In this document: positions 13,086-13,199 of the stretch, in pieces
Numbering within the stretch: position 1 is the first letter of the stretch
Layout of the letters: each line of letters starts with the position of its first letter
Assembly: GCA_934149105.1 (NCBI GenBank)
Contig: CAKPDP010000013.1
Span: forward strand, 1-13,199
Direction: 5' to 3'
Origin: an uncultured Bacilli bacterium
Lineage (GTDB): Bacteria > Bacillota_I > Bacilli_A > RF39 > UBA660
Length of the DNA: 13,199 nucleotides
The notes under the pieces: generated by a model
Database searches by the model: none
What the model was told of the DNA's origin: nothing
Seen by the model: only the letters and a program-made list of their open reading frames with translations
Translations under genes and position numbers: made by a program

Positions 13086-13199
13086 GTGAAGAAAAGGGTA
13101 AGATTTTATTTGATAGTAATAGTTATGGCTATTGTAGTAGCGTTACTTACGGGTACATATGCTTATTTTAGTGTCAGTGTTAGTAGTAGTAATAATGCT
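13086..13199 (+). CDS. probable SipW-dependent secreted protein, N-terminus (3' end outside window)
   Basis: Thirty-eight codons are visible. It starts at GTG 13086 with RBS GAGGTG (13075-13080) 5 bases upstream; the ATG at 13063 runs into a stop. The protein has a basic head (KKRVR), a hydrophobic core (about residues 7-21), then LLTGTYAYFSVSVSSSN. The T-x-A-[YF]-F-S pattern at the end of the hydrophobic segment is the hallmark of TasA/camelysin-type precursors cleaved by SipW-type peptidases, rather than the AxA of ordinary signal peptides. Cleavage is expected near the Ala of TYA. The mature domain is not visible, so fibre-forming TasA-like, camelysin-like and other surface proteins remain possible. 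It fits the SipW-type peptidase at the start of the window. Confidence 0.75.
   Translation, partial: MKKRVRFYLIVIVMAIVVALLTGTYAYFSVSVSSSNNA

Overview
The window is a strongly AT-rich piece of a Bacillota chromosome, most likely from an uncultured Bacilli-type (Firmicutes) lineage. Spo0A, RNase J, Gram-positive-style diacylglycerol glucosyltransferases, a SipW-type signal peptidase, AGGAGG-like ribosome binding sites and U-rich intrinsic terminators all point that way. Trp is always TGG. All twelve gene ends I accept are TAA or TAG, and none is TGA.

Layout. 1-3426: a surface/secretion pair. The first gene is open at its 5' end. It is a SipW-type signal peptidase with a very long cytoplasmic Asn-rich extension built from nearly identical 55-residue repeats. 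The second is a bitopic membrane protein with about six extracellular beta-strand-rich repeats, an acidic linker and a C-terminal domain. 3441-3612: a compact transcription unit (near-consensus promoter, 24-codon membrane peptide ORF, perfect terminator), whose promoter is folded into the terminator of the upstream pair. 3613-3871: mostly non-coding, with a start-less remnant ORF on the minus strand. 3872-5754: RNase J on the minus strand with its own promoter and terminator. 5766-10022: an operon with overlapping genes, pgk - flippase-like membrane protein - diacylglycerol glucosyltransferase - divergent tpiA. 10028-11085: spo0A with a perfect 0A box at the -35 position, plus a small basic protein of unknown function. 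11100-12184: a second glycolipid glycosyltransferase. 12244-12921: pgsA. 13010-13199: a terminator ending in a 19-T run, a promoter candidate abutting it, and the start of a gene whose signal peptide ends in the TYAYFS pattern typical of SipW substrates.

How they fit. Two themes dominate. The first is SipW-dependent secretion: the peptidase lies at one end of the window and a probable substrate at the other. The second is membrane lipid synthesis: PgsA makes phosphatidylglycerolphosphate, two GT4 enzymes probably make mono- and diglucosyldiacylglycerol, and a YbhN/MprF-type membrane protein could move lipids across the membrane. The lipid enzymes share an operon with two triose-phosphate enzymes of glycolysis. 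Spo0A suggests sporulation or a sporulation-derived developmental switch.

No rRNA, tRNA, CRISPR array, insertion sequence, phage gene or replication origin was seen.
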